From Symbiodinium natans (lineage: Eukaryota > Sar > Dinophyceae > Suessiales > Symbiodiniaceae), in assembly GCA_905221605.1 (NCBI GenBank), contig CAJNDS010002336.1, positions 343,708 to 407,707 on the forward strand: a stretch of DNA of 64,000 nt, in the 5' to 3' direction. The position numbers were made by a program, and so were the translations under genes. This document shows, piece by piece, positions 1 through 12,564 of this stretch (its first letter is position 1; every line of letters starts with the position of its first letter). The notes beneath the pieces are model-generated. The model saw nothing but the letters and a program-made list of their open reading frames with translations, was not told where the DNA came from and ran no database searches.

Positions 1-1390
1 GGTTTAGGGTTTAGGGGTTTAGGGTTTAGGGTTTAGGGTTTAGGGTGTAGGGTGTAGGGTTTTAGGGTTTTAGGGTTTTAGGGTTTTAGGGTTTAGGGGG
101 GTTTAGGGGGTTCGGAAGCTTTAGGGGCTTTTGGGTGACAAAGCATCTTAAAGGTGTTGCAAGGCCCGTCAAGCCCCAAGTCTGTTTTCTGGAGGGCCCC
201 CGCCACGACATAATTTGCGGTGCCCCGAATGGTGCGAAGCTTCTTTCTCCATGGTGGGGTTAGGGATTAGGGAATGGGGTTTAGGGTTTAGGGTTTAGGG
301 TTTAGGGTTTAGGGTTTAGGGTTTAGGGTTTAGGGTTTAGGGTTTAGGGTTTAGGGTTTAGGGCTGCTGAAGTGGAGCTCTGCACCGATGAAGAAGTTGG
401 GGGACGTAGAGTTCAACAGGGGTGCAGGTTTAGGCTTTTGGGACTTCGGGAGTCGGGGTGCTGTAGGGGGCTAAGAGCTTAAGGAAATGGCGTTTCGGGA
501 TTGTCGGCTCTATTGGTGACAACACAACACGGGCTTGGGGATCAGGGTTTGTTGCTTACTGTTTGGGATTTTGCGAGGTTGGCGCCTTACAGCGTCTGGA
601 ACCCAATAAGTGAACAGATATAAGATGCACCAAAGGCCTGCCTTCAGACACCCTACACCCCGAACCCTAAACCCTAACCCCAAAACCCTACACGCCAGGT
701 TTCAGGGACGCCTTCATACACACACTCCCCGACACCAAAAGCATCCTGGCAGTCTGTAAACAGGATGCTTGGAGGCTCCTGGCTGCCATCTTAGGGCACT
801 TGAAGGGCTTCTAAGTGGGTTACAAGCGCGGTTTTAAACAATAAACCCTAAACCCTAAACCCTAAACCCTAAACCCTAAAAGGCTAATAAGTACCACGGA
901 CCTCCAAGTACCCCCCCCCCCCTAAGACACCAAACCAAGCAACATCCGGTCCACTGCTGCCTGCTCCCTGCCCCTACCCTGGGTTTAGGGTTTAGGGATT
1001 AGGGTTGAGGGTTTAGGGTTTAGGGATTAGGGTTGAGGGTTTAGGGTTTAGGGCTTAAAACATGATAGGAAGTGGCGTACCTTTGGCTTCGTCATCGTGA
1101 TGCGGAAGGCGACCGCCTCATTCTCCACGACCTGCTCGGTTTGGGGTGGGCCGTTTAGGGTTTAGGCGTTTAGGGTTTAGGGTTGGTGTTCAGGGTTTAG
1201 GCCAACATCGGCAAAGTACTGAAAGCTCCTAGCACGGGATAATTAGGGCTTGGGGCTTGGGTAGGAGCCTAGACCCAAAACCTGACACCCTAAACCAAAA
1301 CCCTAAACCCTAAACCCTAAACCCTAAACGGCTTAACCCCCCCCCCCCCCCAAATAAACAAACCCTAAACCTCATTCGGAAGACCTACCC

Positions 1391-1484
1391 TAAGGGTCCA
1401 TGTACCTCAGCATTATGTACATGGGCCCTAAAGTACCTAAATAGGAGGTACTTTAAGGCTTAAGCACAGGCACATGGGCCCTTA
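1391..1484. mobile_element. MITE-like element, TAAGGGTCCATGTACC family
   Basis: Ends are TAAGGGTCCATGTACCTCAG and CACATGGGCCCTTA. The core TAAATAGGAGGTACTTTAAG is shared with 5266 and 13514. It lies inside ACCC...CCCT telomere-like context. Confidence 0.75.
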
Positions 1485-2154
1485 CCCTAAACCCTACTCC
1501 CTATTCAACACGTGAACCCTTAGGGCTAAGAACTCGCAAGGGGCTCAGGAGCACCAAGGCCTGCTTCGGCTTGTAGGGTTTAGGGTTTAGGGTTTAGCGT
1601 TTAGGGCTTAGGGCTTAGGGTTTAGGGTCTGGAGTTCAGGGTTAGGGCAAGAGAGTTGACAGAGACTGGGTTCAAGGGTTCGGGGTTTCGGGGCTAGGGT
1701 TTAGAGTTTAGGGGTTAGGGGTTCGGGGTTGGGGGTTAGGGGTTTAGGTTTAAGTTTAATAAGGGCTTGCATTTTCAAACGCGTTATTTTGAGTCTGCAG
1801 TGTTATCGGGTTTGCAATGTGTCCAGGCTTGACAGGGTTTCGGGTCAACCCTTGAAAGATTTTTTTGAATGCAGCTCCGGGCCGTTTTACCCTAAACTCT
1901 AAATCCGAAACCCTAGACCCTAAACCCTCCCGGCCAAAAGCCTCGTTGCCAAGTAGCTCGGCCAGCTGGGCCACGCCACTGCCCTGAGTGGCGGCTACTA
2001 TTTGCTTGGGTTTAGGGTTTAGGGTTTAGGGTTTAAGGTTCAGGGTTTAGGGCTTAGGGTTTAGGGTTTAGGGGTTTAGGGGTTTAGGGTATTGGGTTTT
2101 GGGTTTTGGGTTTAGGGTTTAGGTTTTCCCAAGAAAATCGAACAACAAAAACTC

Positions 2155-2240
2155 CTTAGTTGCTGAGTTCATACGGCCACACTTTCAGTTCTATAGGGAT
2201 TATAGTACGTATCCCAAAGAGTACTCACTCACCTACCAAG
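2155..2240. mobile_element. MITE-like element, CTTAGTTGCTGAGT family (copy 1)
   Basis: CCTTAGTTGCTGAGTTCAT, CACTTTCAGTTCTATAGGGA, GTACTCACTCACCTACCAAG. The two ends are imperfect inverted repeats. Confidence 0.7.
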
Positions 2241-2856
2241 AAACAATCCATATTACCCTTGTAAGGCAGAATGTTATTGTTCTGCTGGGGGTTCTTAAGC
2301 AATGCTTAGGCAGGCGTAGGGTTGCAGGTTTCTGGGGTTTAGGGGCAAAGGCATCCCAACTCTGCGCGCTCAATCTCATGTCTGCATCCGTTTCCCAAAC
2401 CCTGGACCCTGAACCCTAAACCCTAAACCCTTAACACCTGAACGACCAGCCGAGCTGCGAGCCCGAAGCCCAAAACCCTATGAACTAAACCCGAAGATTA
2501 CAGCAGCCACAGCTCCGCGAAAACCTTACCCATGAGGCCTCTATAGGGAAAAGGGTTTAGGGTTTAGGGCTTAGGGCTTAGGGTCACACAGTCATGCTCA
2601 GCACTCATTCTGGGCGACCCACCCAATGGGAGATGAAGGCACCGGGACCCACCTACCAGGTTTAGGGTTTCGGGTTTAGGGTTCAGGGTTCCGGGTTCCG
2701 GGTTTAGGGTTTAGGGTTTAGGGTTACCACGGAGCTGCTGGGTAGAAGGTGTGGATTCAGAACTTTGGGTTCCGGGTTTAGGGCTTGCCTGAAGGCTCCG
2801 CTCTAGTTCTTGTTTGGGCTCCTTACAGGGGATTCGAGTCTACTACACGAAACAAG

Positions 2857-2963
2857 CCTTAATTGCTGAGTTCATTTGCCCCAAAACAAGTGTACACTTT
2901 CAGTTCTATAGGGGATTAGAGTATCGCAAAAAAGTGTAAAGTGCACTCACTCAGCTCCTAAGA
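2857..2963. mobile_element. MITE-like element, CTTAGTTGCTGAGT family (copy 2)
   Basis: CCTTAATTGCTGAGTTCATT, ACACTTTCAGTTCTATAGGG, GTGCACTCACTCAGCTCCTA then AG. About 700 bp from copy 1, same orientation. Confidence 0.7.
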
Positions 2964-4398
2964 AGTACTAGAAGGCTTGGACCATCTCCATGAAACCCCA
3001 AAAGCCCTAGAACCCTAGACCACGACTCTCTCGCTTGAGTGTCGACGCCCAAACCATACCGACAACCTGCAACCCTAAACCCTAAACCCTAAACCCTAAA
3101 CCCTAAACCCTAAACCCTCATCTTGCGGTGTTTTCGGGGCGTATGGGCTGTAGAGTTGTGAGGAGGCGCCGGTGAGGGCTTTGGACCCTGAGCCCTAAAC
3201 CCTATACCCTAAACCCTAAACCCTAAACCCGAGAAGGGCCAAAGCGGCAGTTTTTGTTCTATCCTTTATTTGCACAAGCACCACCGTGTCAGCACAAAAA
3301 CGCGAGAGATTTCGGCCCCTGCGCACCGCCAAACATCGGAGGGCTGGGGCCAGGCCTGCTGTGGGGGTTTCCGAAAGTAGGGGTACCTTATAGACCTGGC
3401 TAGGGCTAAACCCTAAACCCTAAACCCTAAACCCTAAACACTGAACCCTGAACCCTGAACCCTAAACCCTAACCCTAACGCCGCCCTTTCTTGAGGTCCT
3501 TACTTTTAGGGGATCCTACTGTCTGGGGGTCTATACTAGGGGCCCATAGGTGCGGCTCAAGGGGTCTAGAGTTTTGACGGCCTAAACCTTAAACCCAACA
3601 CCCTAAACCCTTAAGCCTTAGAAACCCTAAACCCCGAACCCCTAACTATAACCCCTAAACCCTAAACCCTAAACCCTAAACCCTAAACCCTAAACCCTAA
3701 ACCCTAAACCCTAAACCCTAAACCCTAAACCTTAGACCTAGCTAGGCTCAGGACATCTTTGTTGGCGTTACGAGTTCCATAAGGTCCTCATGGGTCTGAG
3801 CTCGACACTCCTTAAGCTTTCCAATGATATGAAGTCTAAGGCTTCTAAAAGGGGTTTAGGGTTTAGGGTTTAGGGTTTAGGGTGTAGGGTTTAGGGTTGA
3901 GGGGTTCTGAGGTGACGGGATAAGCGCACCAGTGTCTTTAGGGCTTTAGGGCTTTAATTAAGGTTTAGGGTTTGAGGGTTTGAGGGTTTGAGGAGTTGAG
4001 GGGTTGAGGGGTTGAGGGGTTGAGGGTTTGAGGGGTTGAGGGTTTGCGGGTGTCAGGGTTTTAGGGTTAGGGCTGAGGGCTTAGGGACTGACAGCATTTT
4101 TCTGGGTGTCGGATGCGGGACTTAGAAACCCTTGTGTTCCTGGCGGTACGGCTGGAAGCTTGCCTGCTGGACTCAAAAAGCATACGGTGGTCAATATCCC
4201 CCATTGCTTCCTACTAGTTTCGGGCTTAGGGTAAACGGCTCCCCCTTCGCACAAATGGCAATTGCATGGGATTCGGAGAAGAAGTAGGGATTGTGGAACA
4301 AACCAGGCTTGTTCAAGAATCTACGCCTCAATGCTGGGAAGAAGACCACTGGCTGCGCCAAGCCAACGCAACGGAAGCTAACATCATGATGCAAGGGA

Positions 4399-4503
4399 CC
4401 CTAAACCCTAAACCCTAAACCCTAAACCCTAAACCCTAAACCCTAAACCCTAAACCCTAAACCCTAAACCCTAAACCCCGAACCCTAAACCCTAAACCCT
4501 GAA
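4399..4503 (-). repeat. CCCTAAA array with inverted 10-bp flanks
   Basis: About 15 units. The left edge is preceded by GATGCAAGGG (4388-4397) and the right side is followed by CCCTTGCATC (4524-4533), an exact inverted copy. Confidence 0.95.
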
Positions 4504-5265
4504 CGAAACCCCAAACCCTAAACCCCTTGCATCAATCTCTGAAAGCGTCAGAAGGCGTGACCATTGTGAGCTCTGGGACCCCTACACTCACATGGAAGGA
4601 TGCTGGATTCCCATCGTACTTGAGTCTTGCTGTTCAAAAGGTTAAGGGTTTACGGTTTAGGGTTTAGGGTTTAGGCACCAAAAGAAGGAAATTATGCTTA
4701 GGTTTTTCAGTAGGTAACCTGCCATTAAGAAGGAAGCAGAAGAAATAACTGTCTAAGTCTAGATGACACCCAAGCCAGCCGGCGACCCTTCTCTAAACCC
4801 GAGATAGGATGCCGCGAACACTGAAAACTAAATCAAACACCCCAAACACTAAACCCCAAACCCTAAACCTGACTGGCTGACTGAGAGACCTGCCCAGGGT
4901 CCACTGCTCTGAGAGCCACGCCTAGTCTGAGTTTGATCAAAGGATCCTGGCACCCTGTTAACGGGAAGGACCGAGCAGAAACCCTAAACCGGTTTAGGGT
5001 TTAGGGTTTAGGGTTAGGGTTAAGGGGGAAGGCTCACAGTCGTACGCCAACATCAAATTCTAAATTGCCCCATGCCTTTAAAGGTCAAAAGTGAAAAAGG
5101 GTCCTTCAGGGTGGTGTCTGCGTAATCAGGCTTTTGGCTGTTGAAACACACGCAGAACCTGGCAGCGCGCGGCAGGTTGAAAGAATGCCACAGGGCTTCG
5201 GGTCTACAGAGCTTAGGTTTGCGGCTCAACCTTATCCCGAAACCCTAAGCCTAAAACGTAAACCT

Positions 5266-5342
5266 TATAAGGGTCCATGTACCTCATTATGTACATCGGC
5301 CCTACTGTCCCTAAATAGGAGGTACTTTAAGGCCCGGCTAGG
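5266..5342. mobile_element. TAAGGGTCCATGTACC-family element, right end missing
   Basis: ATAAGGGTCCATGTACCTCA and CTAAATAGGAGGTACTTTAA match the 1391 copy; the terminal inverted copy is absent. Confidence 0.65.
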
Positions 5343-6719
5343 GCTTTGAGGACTGTAGCGCTTCCTTTCAGGGTTTAGGGGTTACGGCTTCAGGCATTCT
5401 AGGGCTTTAATGTTTAGGGCTTTGGATTAGCGATTGAGGGCTTTAGTGGTTTGTTGAGGCTTTGGTGGCTTGTAAGGGAACCGAAACCCCCAAGAAAGCA
5501 GGGAATAAGGCCCCTGAACCCCAAACCAGGACCCCTTAGCCCCCCCCCCCCCCCCCACCCCCCGTATGTTCGATATTGCCGGACAATGCAACTGTCGAGT
5601 GTATGTTGAAGCTTATTGCACTTCAGAGGGGTTTCAGCACCAAGGCGAATACAGTGGATTTTCAGGTTTCAGTACCATGCGTAGTATTGAATGGAGGGCA
5701 ACGAAGTAGACGTTGTGGTTTCCCTAAACCCTAAACCCTAAACCCTAAACCCTAAACCCTAAACCCTAAACCCTAAACCCTAAGGCGTACAGTATATGGG
5801 ACTTGGGAACCAAGACACGTGGAGCCCTGTGGGGTCTAGAGAGCGGGCGTGACGTCAATCCAGATCTTCCAAAATAGCTTAATTAAGGAGAAGTGCTCAG
5901 ACCAAGTTTAGGGTTTAGGGTTTAGGGTTTAGGGTTTAGGGTTTAGGGTGTACGGCTTTGATATAATGGGCTTTCGGGGTTTAAGGCGTTTAGGGTTGAT
6001 AGATGTTTGTAGGGTTTAGGGTGTAGGAAGGTTTAGGGTTTAGGTTCACCTCTGAACCCCTCCATTAAGCTGTTTTGGAAAATCTGGTTACCTTCCCCTT
6101 TATTGGAGAAGCCGCGACAAGCCTCCTGTGAGGTGAGACGCCGCCAGCTAGGAAAACTTCGGCGGCCTCATAAATCGAGGGGCTGCGGCCGGCGTAGGTT
6201 CAGGGTTTAGGGTTTAAGGTTTAGGGTTTAGGGTTTAGGGTTTTACGGTTTAAGGTTCGGGTCTGAAGTCTTATGAGGTTTCAGGTCTAGGGTTGAGGGT
6301 TTTTAGGATTTGGATTTGGGGTTTACGAAGAAGATAAAGGGATCCTTAGCATAGACCCCCCAAAAAGAAGGATTCCTTTACTTTGTAATAAGGACCCCAA
6401 TCAGGTACCCTTATTTCGGAAAGCCGCATTTGGGGTTTGGCTATAGTCCTAGGGCCCCTTCTGCCTGGCTGAATTCTAAAGCGGGGATAAGCTTCAGGTC
6501 CTTCAAGAGACGTTGGCGTTTATGTCTGACTGCATACTGACCATGACCATCCCTTCTAAGTCACCATCTATCCCTAAACCCTAAACCCTAAACCCTAAAC
6601 CCTAAACCCTAAACCCGAAACCCTAAACCCCAGAATGCACAGTCTTATTCAGGCCAATTCCAGGGCCGCTCCAGGACTCAAGGAGTGGAGGAGTCCAATC
6701 TTGGGGCTGAGGGTCTATG

Positions 6720-7073
6720 GTTTAGGGTTTGGGGGTTAGGGTTTAGGGTTTGGGGTTTAGGGTTTGGGGTTTGGGGATTGGCGTTTAGGGTTTAGGGTTT
6801 AGGGTCTGGGGTATAGGGTTCAGGGTCTGGGGTTTGGGGTTTGAGGTTTAGGGTTTAGGGCTTGGGGTTTAGAGTTTAGGGTTTGGGGTTCATGGTTTAG
6901 GGCTTGGGGCTCAGGGTTTGTGGGTTTAGGGTTTGGGGCTCAGGGTTCAGGGTTTGGGGTTTAGGGTTTGGGGTTTGAGCTTTAGGGTTTGGGGCTCAGG
7001 GTTTGGGGCTTTAAGTTTGGGGAAATTGGGCTTGGGGTTTAGGAGGGTGTGGGGTTCGGGTTTAGGGTTTAGG
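6720..7073 (+). repeat. Long degenerate TTTAGGG/TTTGGGG tract
   Basis: About 350 bp of heptamer-spaced GGG runs with heavy substitution (TTTGGGG, TTCAGGG, CTTGGGG). It is older-looking than the perfect arrays. Confidence 0.93.
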
Positions 7074-7163
7074 GTCCACATTTGGGAGGCCATAAGTCTA
7101 CTGGATGAACTGGAGAGGGACGTGAAATGGTTCAAAAGAACACTCCATACAGACACGCTTTGA
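7074..7163 (+). CDS. Candidate short terminal exon behind a telomeric array
   Basis: After a long TTTAGGG/TTTGGGG stretch ending ...GTTTAG|GG, the sequence reads VHIWEAISLLDELERDVKWF then KRTLHTDTL and a TGA at 7161. The heptad-like helix pattern suggests coding sequence. The acceptor would be the telomere repeat's own TTTAG. The opposite strand is also open, so the strand is not certain. Confidence 0.3.
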   Translation, partial: VHIWEAISLLDELERDVKWFKRTLHTDTL

Positions 7164-7879
7164 GAAGGCGTATTTACACCCAATAACACTGGAATTGAGG
7201 TTTTGGAGTTGTTTAGCTCTGGCCGGCTTGCGCCCGTGACAGTTTGCAAGCCTACATGAGTCTGTCTACTACCGGCGGGCGAGGGACACACCATCGGTGA
7301 ACACATCGCCTCAACGCAGCTTATCGTGATTCTGGCCACGACGTCGCCTGTGACATTACACGGACTGCACGGTCGCTGCGCAGAATGGACATCTTCTGTC
7401 CTTCGCCCATAAAAAACCCCATAAAGCAAGGTTGAAGTCTCAAACACAAACCCCCTGAGACCCTACACCAACCCTACATACACCCCAAGAACCATGTGGA
7501 ATCTCCACAGAGATCTCCGGAAGCAAGTTCAACCAAGGGGTTTAGGGTTTAGGGTTTAGGGTTTAGGGTTTAGGGTTTAGGGTTTAAGGTTTTTAAGGAT
7601 TATGGGCTCGTGGGAGGCGCTTTGACAGATCCTGAATCTACTCTGCCCGGCCCAGAAGCCAAAACCCAAAACCCCAGGCAGCCCCAAAAACCTCCGGCAG
7701 CCTAAGACCCTAAACCCTAAACCCTAAACCCTAAACCCTAAACCCTAAACCCTAAACCCTAAACCCTAAACCCTAAACAAAGCCATCCACTCTCAAAGTC
7801 ATCTGTTTGCCGCCATACTGGGTGGGACTGCCTAATGCATAACCCTTAGGTTCAAAATAGTTCCAAAACCTTTATAAGA

Positions 7880-7997
7880 AGGCTTTGCGCGGGGAGTCCT
7901 TAGGGTTTTTGGAGGGTTTATGGTTCATATACCTTAATAGGAACTTTCGTAGTATAGGGTATTTGACCCCACTATTAGGGTTCATGTGGTCCCCAAG
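7880..7997. mobile_element. Introner-like element, CCTTGGGGAC family
   Basis: Contains GGGTTTATGGTTCATATACC, TAGTATAGGGTATTTGACCC and the right end TTAGGGTTCATGTGGTCCCC then AAGG. The left end is diverged. It directly precedes the candidate exon 7998-8155. Confidence 0.65.
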
Positions 7998-8155
7998 GAA
8001 GGCTTCATCTGGCACAGCACCTCCGTGCAACCACCGGACATGTGCTGCCCCAGTTGATGCTGGCGTTCCAGCTCAGCGCAGCCAGCATTACCCATCCGCT
8101 CGACCCCGGCGCGCATCCACTTGTGGAGTTGGCACTGGTGCTTGACGGTGATTGA
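7998..8155 (+). CDS. Candidate C-terminal exon of an unidentified gene
   Basis: Directly after the end of a CCTTGGGGAC-family element (acceptor CCCCAAG|G), one frame is open to a TGA at 8153. It reads RLHLAQHLRATTGHVLPQLM, then AFQLSAASITHPLDPGAHPL and VELALVLDGD. Composition and the position behind an introner favour a real exon. Upstream exons were not identified, and there is no family match. Confidence 0.4.
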
Positions 8156-8227
8156 AACCCCCGACTAGAATTCTCCAAATGTTGGCTCCTTTAAAAATTT
8201 TGTTCTTTGTCTTCATATGTTGCCGAT

Positions 8228-8335
8228 TTAAAGATTTATTGCCGCGTGGGCGTGCGTGGGTGTGCTCACGCACGTGCGTGCGTGCGGGCGTGGGTGCGCG
8301 CGCGCACGCGCACCCACGCGGGCGCAAGAGTCCTA
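8228..8335. repeat. GCGTG/CACGC palindromic tract
   Basis: Alternating purine-pyrimidine GTGCGTGCGTGCGGGCGTGG, then GCGCGCGCACGCGCACCCAC; an imperfect palindrome with Z-DNA-like character. Confidence 0.85.
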
Positions 8336-8559
8336 AAGAGGCAACTTCATCAGGAGCCCCTGGTGCAAAAACAGAGGGGGTCACCCACTACCTTGACCTT
8401 GACTGGTGACCCAACGAAGAGAATCAAGTGTTCGTGCTGAATTCTGGGCTGAAGACGCACCTGCAGTTTCACTCGCTGATTGCAATTTGCCGAGCCTGCA
8501 TAAACACAGCTTGCAGAGCATGTGTGAACACCTACTAACCTCGCGAGGGTCGGCCCAGT

Positions 8560-8560
8560 G

Positions 8561-8636
<76 letters not shown>

Positions 8637-8671
8637 TACGCGCGTGCGTACGCGCGTGCGTGGGTGGGTGG
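8560..8671 (+). repeat. (GTGC)n microsatellite
   Basis: About 22 GTGC/GTAC units, then GTGGGTGGGTGG. Open in several frames, giving CVRA-type peptides. Confidence 0.97.
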
Positions 8672-8956
8672 GTGTGTGGTAATACCCGCTTTAGTATCGG
8701 CCCCCTCTAAAAAAAGCACAACTTGGCTGAATTATTCAGGACACCCTGACTGTTTGGGAGTCCCTCTTTGAAGACAAACGGCTCCCGAAATCCGGATTTG
8801 TTTTAAGGTGTTGGGGCTTGTTTCGGCCCGGAGGCTCCGGCTTAAAGCCGGGCCTTATGATTTGAAAGCCGGGCCTTGTGATTTTAAAGGCCGACCTCAT
8901 CCATTCCAACCGGCCCGAAACCATTAATTCCCTTTCAGAAACCATTTGAAAAATAG

Positions 8957-9215
8957 GTTTCGTTCAATCCGACAAGGGGGTGGTCCAGGGGCCCCCTCCG
9001 ACCCCAAATAATGGGACTGATTCGGGACCCTCTTTAATGTCCAGGCCCCGGCCCGGAGCCCCGATGTTGGATGCCGGGCTGTCTGGGCTTAAAGCCGGGC
9101 CTTTTCGTTCAATCCGACAAGGGGTTGGTCCAGGGGCCCCCTCCGACCCCCAATAATGGGACTGATTCGGGACCCTTTTTAATGTCCAGGCCCCGGCTCC
9201 GAATTTAGAAAAAAG
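8957..9215 (+). repeat. Two tandem copies of a segment of about 100-150 bp
   Basis: TTCGTTCAATCCGACAAGGG at 8957 and at 9103; both continue through TGGTCCAGGGGCCCCCTCCG and GGGACTGATTCGGGACCC to AATGTCCAGGCCCCGG. A shorter AAAGCCGGGCCTT motif repeats at 8843, 8868 and 9090. Confidence 0.92.
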
Positions 9216-9221
9216 CCAATG

Positions 9222-9425
9222 GATCCCTTTTAAATTCATATAAAATCATCCCGGACCCCTTTTCGATTCGCACGGCTCCCTTTTGAATTCATATAAGCTC
9301 ATCCCGGACCCCTTTTCGATTCGCGTGGCTCCCTTTTAAATTCATATAAGCTCATCCCTTTTCAATTCATATGGATCCCTTTTAAATCTATCTAAACTCC
9401 TCCCTATTAAAATCATATAAAATCC
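9222..9425 (+). repeat. Tandem TCCCTTTTAAATTCATATAA units
   Basis: Units of about 60 bp (CCCTTTTGAATTCATATAAG, CTCATCCCGGACCCCTTTTC, GATTCGC) repeat at 9226, 9270 and 9332, decaying to 9425. Confidence 0.9.
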
Positions 9426-12400
9426 CGCGGGCCATTAAAGTGGGCAAAATCCAGCCTCGACAGTTCAGGAGGAGGGGGGGGCCCACACTAAAGGAGGTGC
9501 CACATTAAAACCTAGTGTTTAGTTAAGCTAAACCTCTCATAGAATGAGGTCAGTGGCCCAGCTGCAAAAAACATGTACAAGCATGTAGATCAATGCATAC
9601 GTCAGCTATATAATCATTCATCTGACCTGAAACCATGCATCTACCAACATACAGGGTACGTAGATGTGAGTGGGAAAAGCTCAAACAAGTAGGAACCAAA
9701 CCCAAGAGCTTTACAAGAATGGAAAATTCTGTGCTGGTCAAGAGCTGGCTAGAATTCGTAATTCATGCGACATAGCAAATGCCGATTTAGATCGGCACCC
9801 CTAAATCTTCACGAATTAAAGCGGGTTTAGGGTTTAGGGTTGAGGGTTGAGGGTTTACGGTTCAGGGATAGATGGTGACTTAGAAGGGATGGTAAAAAGC
9901 AGTGACCTCCAATGACACTGTAAGAGCGATGATAGTGTCTAGCTTGACCAGACAATTGTTGCTAAGCAAGAGGCGAGGCCTAAATACATTGGCCCTGCCT
10001 CATCAATAGACAGTAATCTGTTCAAACTAGTCAAGCAGTCTATAAATTATGACTCGATTGGATACTTCAACTGGTGAAATACTAGAACTGACCCCTCGTT
10101 AGGAACTGCTAGAACTGAATCATGAAGTTGAGGGGGGGGGGGGGATCGATGTGCAAAGCTGGGAAATTCAGCCGTTGCGCTTTGTAGTTGTGGTGGCCTT
10201 CCACTATGTGAGACAAACTGTTGACATGCATGAAGGCGCACAGGATACTTGGGCCACTTGTCGTAGATCTCTTCCAAAGCTGTGGGTTTAGGGTTTAGGG
10301 TTTAGGGTTTAGGGTTTAGGGTTGAGGCCCATGAAACACGGACCCTAGGAAAGTAGCAGCAAAATCGTGGCTACGTCAGGATTTCTTTGCCCAGCCTACT
10401 TGGCCAGCTTCTTTGCAGAACTAAAGATTAGCCCGTGGGTTGAAGATGGTTCAGGGTTTAGGGTTTAGGGATTGATATGACTGCCCAAACAGAAGGCTCG
10501 ACTGTTAACATTCCTTCTTCAAAAACCAAGTACCGAAAACCCGAAATCCAAGGAGAAACCCTAAGACCTGATCACCCTACACCCTACAGCCTACACCCTA
10601 AACCCCAATCCCTAAACCCTAAACCCTAAACCCTAAACCCTAAACCCTAAACAGCACGCGAGGAAATTCGGGGACGAGCGCCGGGCAGCAACTGATTAAA
10701 GCAGAGACATGGTCCAATTCCGCGTCCTACTCCAGCTCAGCAGATCCTGTGCCCCCCGATATAGGGTTTAGGGTTTAGGGTTTAGGGTTTAAAGTTTAAA
10801 GTTTAGGGTTTAGGGTTTAGGGTTTGGGGTTTGGGGTTTAGGGTTTAGGGTTAGGGTTTAAAACCCCAAACCCTCAACCCAAAACCCGAAACCCTAAACG
10901 CTAAACCCCAAAACCCCAAAACCCTATTTGGGCACATGGACCCCACAGGTGGTGGGCTTGCGGGGATGCAGGGAGCACTAGGGTTTGAACCCTAGACCCT
11001 GAACCCTAAACCCTAAACCCTAAACCCTAAACCCTAAACCCTAAACCCTAAACCCTAAACCTAAACCCTAAACCCGAGACCCTAGACCCTAAACCCTAAA
11101 CCCTAAACCGGGTTTGAGGGTTTAAATTGAGGCGTATAGGGCTAGCTCCTAGACCGAAGAGTAACCTAGGAACAAAAAGGGGGTTTGGGGTGTAGGGTTA
11201 AGAGTTTAGAGTAGAAGGGAACCTAAACCCCAAACAAAAAGGAAATAAGGGCCTACTCTAGGTCGTAGCTTCGTTGTCTTAGCTCCAGGTGCTCCCCATG
11301 TACACCTTATATTTTTCAAGCGCTAACCCTAAACCCTAAACCCTAAACCCTAAACCCTAAACCCTAAACCCTAAGCCTCTGCTCCCCGCAGGAAGCATTC
11401 CGAAATACGATCCTAGTAAACTCCATCAGAGGGCTTAGGATCTCTGCAACGATACTGAGGACCTTGAGCTGGGTATCCAACTGCGGACGCAGAAGTTACC
11501 TTCTATGGCCGTCTTGCGGCCATCGCTTGCACTCGAAGACGAATGCACGCAACAAGAGAACCACTGCTCTTCTGTTTGGGGATCCGGGTTTCGGGTTCAG
11601 GGCTTGGTGTTTCTGAACCCTGCCTAACCTCGAGACCCCAACGGCTAGGATCCTTCGTGATACCTATGGCTCACGGTGGTCTGTGGATTAAAGTTTTAAG
11701 TCACGGATGCGGAAGCATCGAGGGTTGAGGGCTGGGGGGGCTGGGGGTTTAGGGTTGAGGGCGCAAGGATTGGGAGGGAGGCTCTGTCTTTTCTAATGCA
11801 TGCGGACATCGCTGCAAGTGGCCGCTGGGAAAGGCATTTCCGGCGAGGCTCTCGCTGCAAAACATTGAATCGACATTCAGGCGGAAAAAACAGGCCAGGG
11901 CAGACATGGTTGCCTCGGTAGCAGTTTGTTGAGGCGGTTGGCCCCTTAGACGCTGGAGATTCGGAATGTTGGGTAGCTGAGCTAGAGTTTGGAACCATGT
12001 GAGAAGCCTTAAACCACTGCAAGACCAGGACGAGGGTGGCCCAGAACGTATGCCTACTCTTAAGGGGTAGAAGGAGGGATTTCTGGAAGGGACCCTTTGA
12101 TCTTATGTCTTTATACAACCCAAAAAGTTCCTATGGACGTAAAGAACCCCTAAGTAACCCCCAAGGTCCCTCATCAGGGTCCCTCCTTTCGGCTCTCATG
12201 TGGATGGTGGCCTTGGGGTGCGGAGTCTCCAGAAGCAGCTTGCTACATGAACATGGGCTCACTAAACCCTAAACCCTAAACCCTCAACCCTCAACCCTAA
12301 ACCCTAAACCCTAAACCCTAAACCCTATCTGGACTACGTGCTTCTGGACCCTTAAACCTAGAGAAGCCGAAATCCCTCAACCCTACTTCAAAGGTTCAAC

Positions 12401-12564
12401 CGGCGAGAACGGAATACATTAAACTAACCGGAAGCCAAGTTGGGTCATTGCCAGCATTTAGGGTTCAGGGTGTAGGGTTTAGGGGCTTAGGGTTTAGATA
12501 CCCGACTTGCTACTTCTGGCTTATTATGGCTACCCTTAGAAACGCAGTAGCCATTATATTGTAA

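Larger units (their letters stand above)
1..6715. other. Repeat mosaic without recognised genes
   Basis: TTTAGGG on the plus strand at 1-110, 277-363, 980-1050, 1575-1630, 2008-2120, 2560-2580, 2660-2725, 3853-3903, 3960-4090, 4995-5020, 5905-5950 and 6196-6245. CCCTAAA at 842-880, 1288-1329, 3069-3119, 3187-3230, 3406-3478, 3653-3731, 4399-4503, 5724-5783 and 6572-6630. Poly-C tracts at 909, 1337 and 5541. Spacers of 60-350 bp show no convincing reading frame or RNA gene. Confidence 0.8.

Noticed and set aside
1-110. True chromosome end at the window start
   Set aside because: The array is short, degenerate after 60 bp and no different from dozens inside the window.
7885-8145. 86-codon frame ending in GVGTGA
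   Set aside because: It runs through an introner-like element; another frame (7998-8155) fits the acceptor site and composition better.
8406-8771. 121-codon frame across the GTGC microsatellite
   Set aside because: More than half is microsatellite translation; the first 50 codons might be coding but nothing separates them from chance.
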